From Gammaproteobacteria bacterium (lineage in GTDB: Bacteria; Pseudomonadota; Gammaproteobacteria; Thiohalospirales; Thiohalospiraceae): a stretch of DNA of 6,553 nt. The stretch lies in NCBI GenBank assembly GCA_011322575.1, contig DRMK01000212.1, positions 1-6,553 of the forward strand, in the 5' to 3' direction. The notes under the pieces were generated by a model. The model saw nothing but the letters and a program-made list of their open reading frames with translations, did no database searches and was not told where the DNA came from. Positions 6,228 to 6,553 of the stretch are shown in pieces (the stretch's first letter is position 1; every line of letters starts with the position of its first letter). A program made the translations under genes and the position numbers.

Positions 6228-6553
6228 ATGGATTCCCTCTTTCGCAAAACGGGGCTGGCTCTGCTGCTCTGCTGCGGGCTGGTGGTGGCCAATGCCGCCG
6301 AGCCTCTGCAACAGCTCGAAGCGGATCTGCAGCAGGCCAAGCGCGGCATGCTCGAGTTGGAGGAGAGGGTGCGTTCCGCGGGAGGTTCCGGGGCGGCCGC
6401 CCTGGAGGGTGTGACCATATATCTCACCATCGAGGAGGATCTCTCCTTCCGGCCGGAGCGGGCGGTGGTAAAGCTGGATGGAGAGGGGGTCTCGGAAACC
6501 ATCTTTCGGGCTCCCCAGCGCGATGCCCTGCGGCGGGGAGGGGCGGCTCGACT
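6228..6553 (+). CDS. Secreted/periplasmic coiled-coil protein of unassigned function (3' end outside window)
   Basis: 108 complete codons are visible and the frame is still open at the window edge. Residues 1-24 look like a Sec signal peptide: basic R6 K7, hydrophobic core LALLLCCGLVVA, and cleavage probably after ANA or NAA. Two cysteines sit in the core, but there is no proper lipobox. Residues 25-50 are rich in Leu, Glu and Gln with heptad spacing (LQQLEADLQQAKRGMLELEE), suggesting a short coiled coil. A beta-rich segment follows (GVTIYLTIEEDLSFRPERAVVKLDG), then RDALRRGGAARL. From memory this resembles a family of uncharacterised gammaproteobacterial periplasmic proteins with an 'ALxRGGxxRLYxG' motif, often mislabelled as AraC-type regulators; this is a tentative match. 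The start is uncertain: ATG 6228 gives a normal signal peptide, while in-frame ATG 6210 adds MIEFPV and has a weak GGA nine bases upstream. The element lies 65 bases upstream (to the end of the duplicated site) and may have displaced its original promoter. Confidence 0.7.
   Translation, partial: MDSLFRKTGLALLLCCGLVVANAAEPLQQLEADLQQAKRGMLELEERVRSAGGSGAAALEGVTIYLTIEEDLSFRPERAVVKLDGEGVSETIFRAPQRDALRRGGAAR

Noticed and set aside
6155..6502. 115-codon - strand frame opposite the last gene
   Set aside because: Low-complexity Ser/Arg-rich product; the + strand frame has a convincing signal peptide and coiled coil instead.

Overview
The window is GC-rich, densely coded and almost entirely on the + strand. 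It looks like a gammaproteobacterial chromosome. The order tyrA–aroA–cmk–rpsA–ihfB is the aromatic-amino-acid/translation 'supraoperon' known from that class. The proteins read as gammaproteobacterial: a 555-residue six-domain S1, a 99-residue IHF-beta, and a class II-type EPSP synthase. No phage, CRISPR, tRNA or rRNA was seen, and the genus cannot be fixed from this window.

Region by region: 1-524 is the 3' part of tyrA (prephenate dehydrogenase, cut by the window edge). 594-1913 is aroA (EPSP synthase). 1910-2590 is cmk (cytidylate kinase), whose GTG start overlaps the aroA stop. 2591-2717 is a leader with three possible hairpins, followed by rpsA (ribosomal protein S1, 2718-4385). A short spacer with a bulged hairpin leads to ihfB (4440-4739), and a strong intrinsic terminator (4770-4799) closes the cluster. 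hemH (ferrochelatase, 4835-5869) starts only 35 bases after the T-run. From 6228 a secreted, coiled-coil protein of unassigned function begins and runs off the right edge.

The cluster couples the end of the shikimate pathway (aroA) and the tyrosine branch (tyrA) to nucleotide, translation and nucleoid functions (cmk, rpsA, ihfB). hemH, a haem enzyme, lies just outside the terminator and is probably a separate unit.

The main non-genic find is between hemH and the last gene. A 271-bp non-coding element (5884-6154) has long, nearly perfect inverted arms and is flanked by a perfect 8-bp direct repeat, tcagtaag. This is the structure of a MITE, a transposase-less miniature transposon; its ends and 8-bp duplication suggest mobilisation by an ISL3-like transposase. 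Its arms differ by a clean 16-base hairpin-forming block, and both carry an exact TTGACA hexamer pointing inward. The left one has a plausible -10 and could drive the downstream gene.
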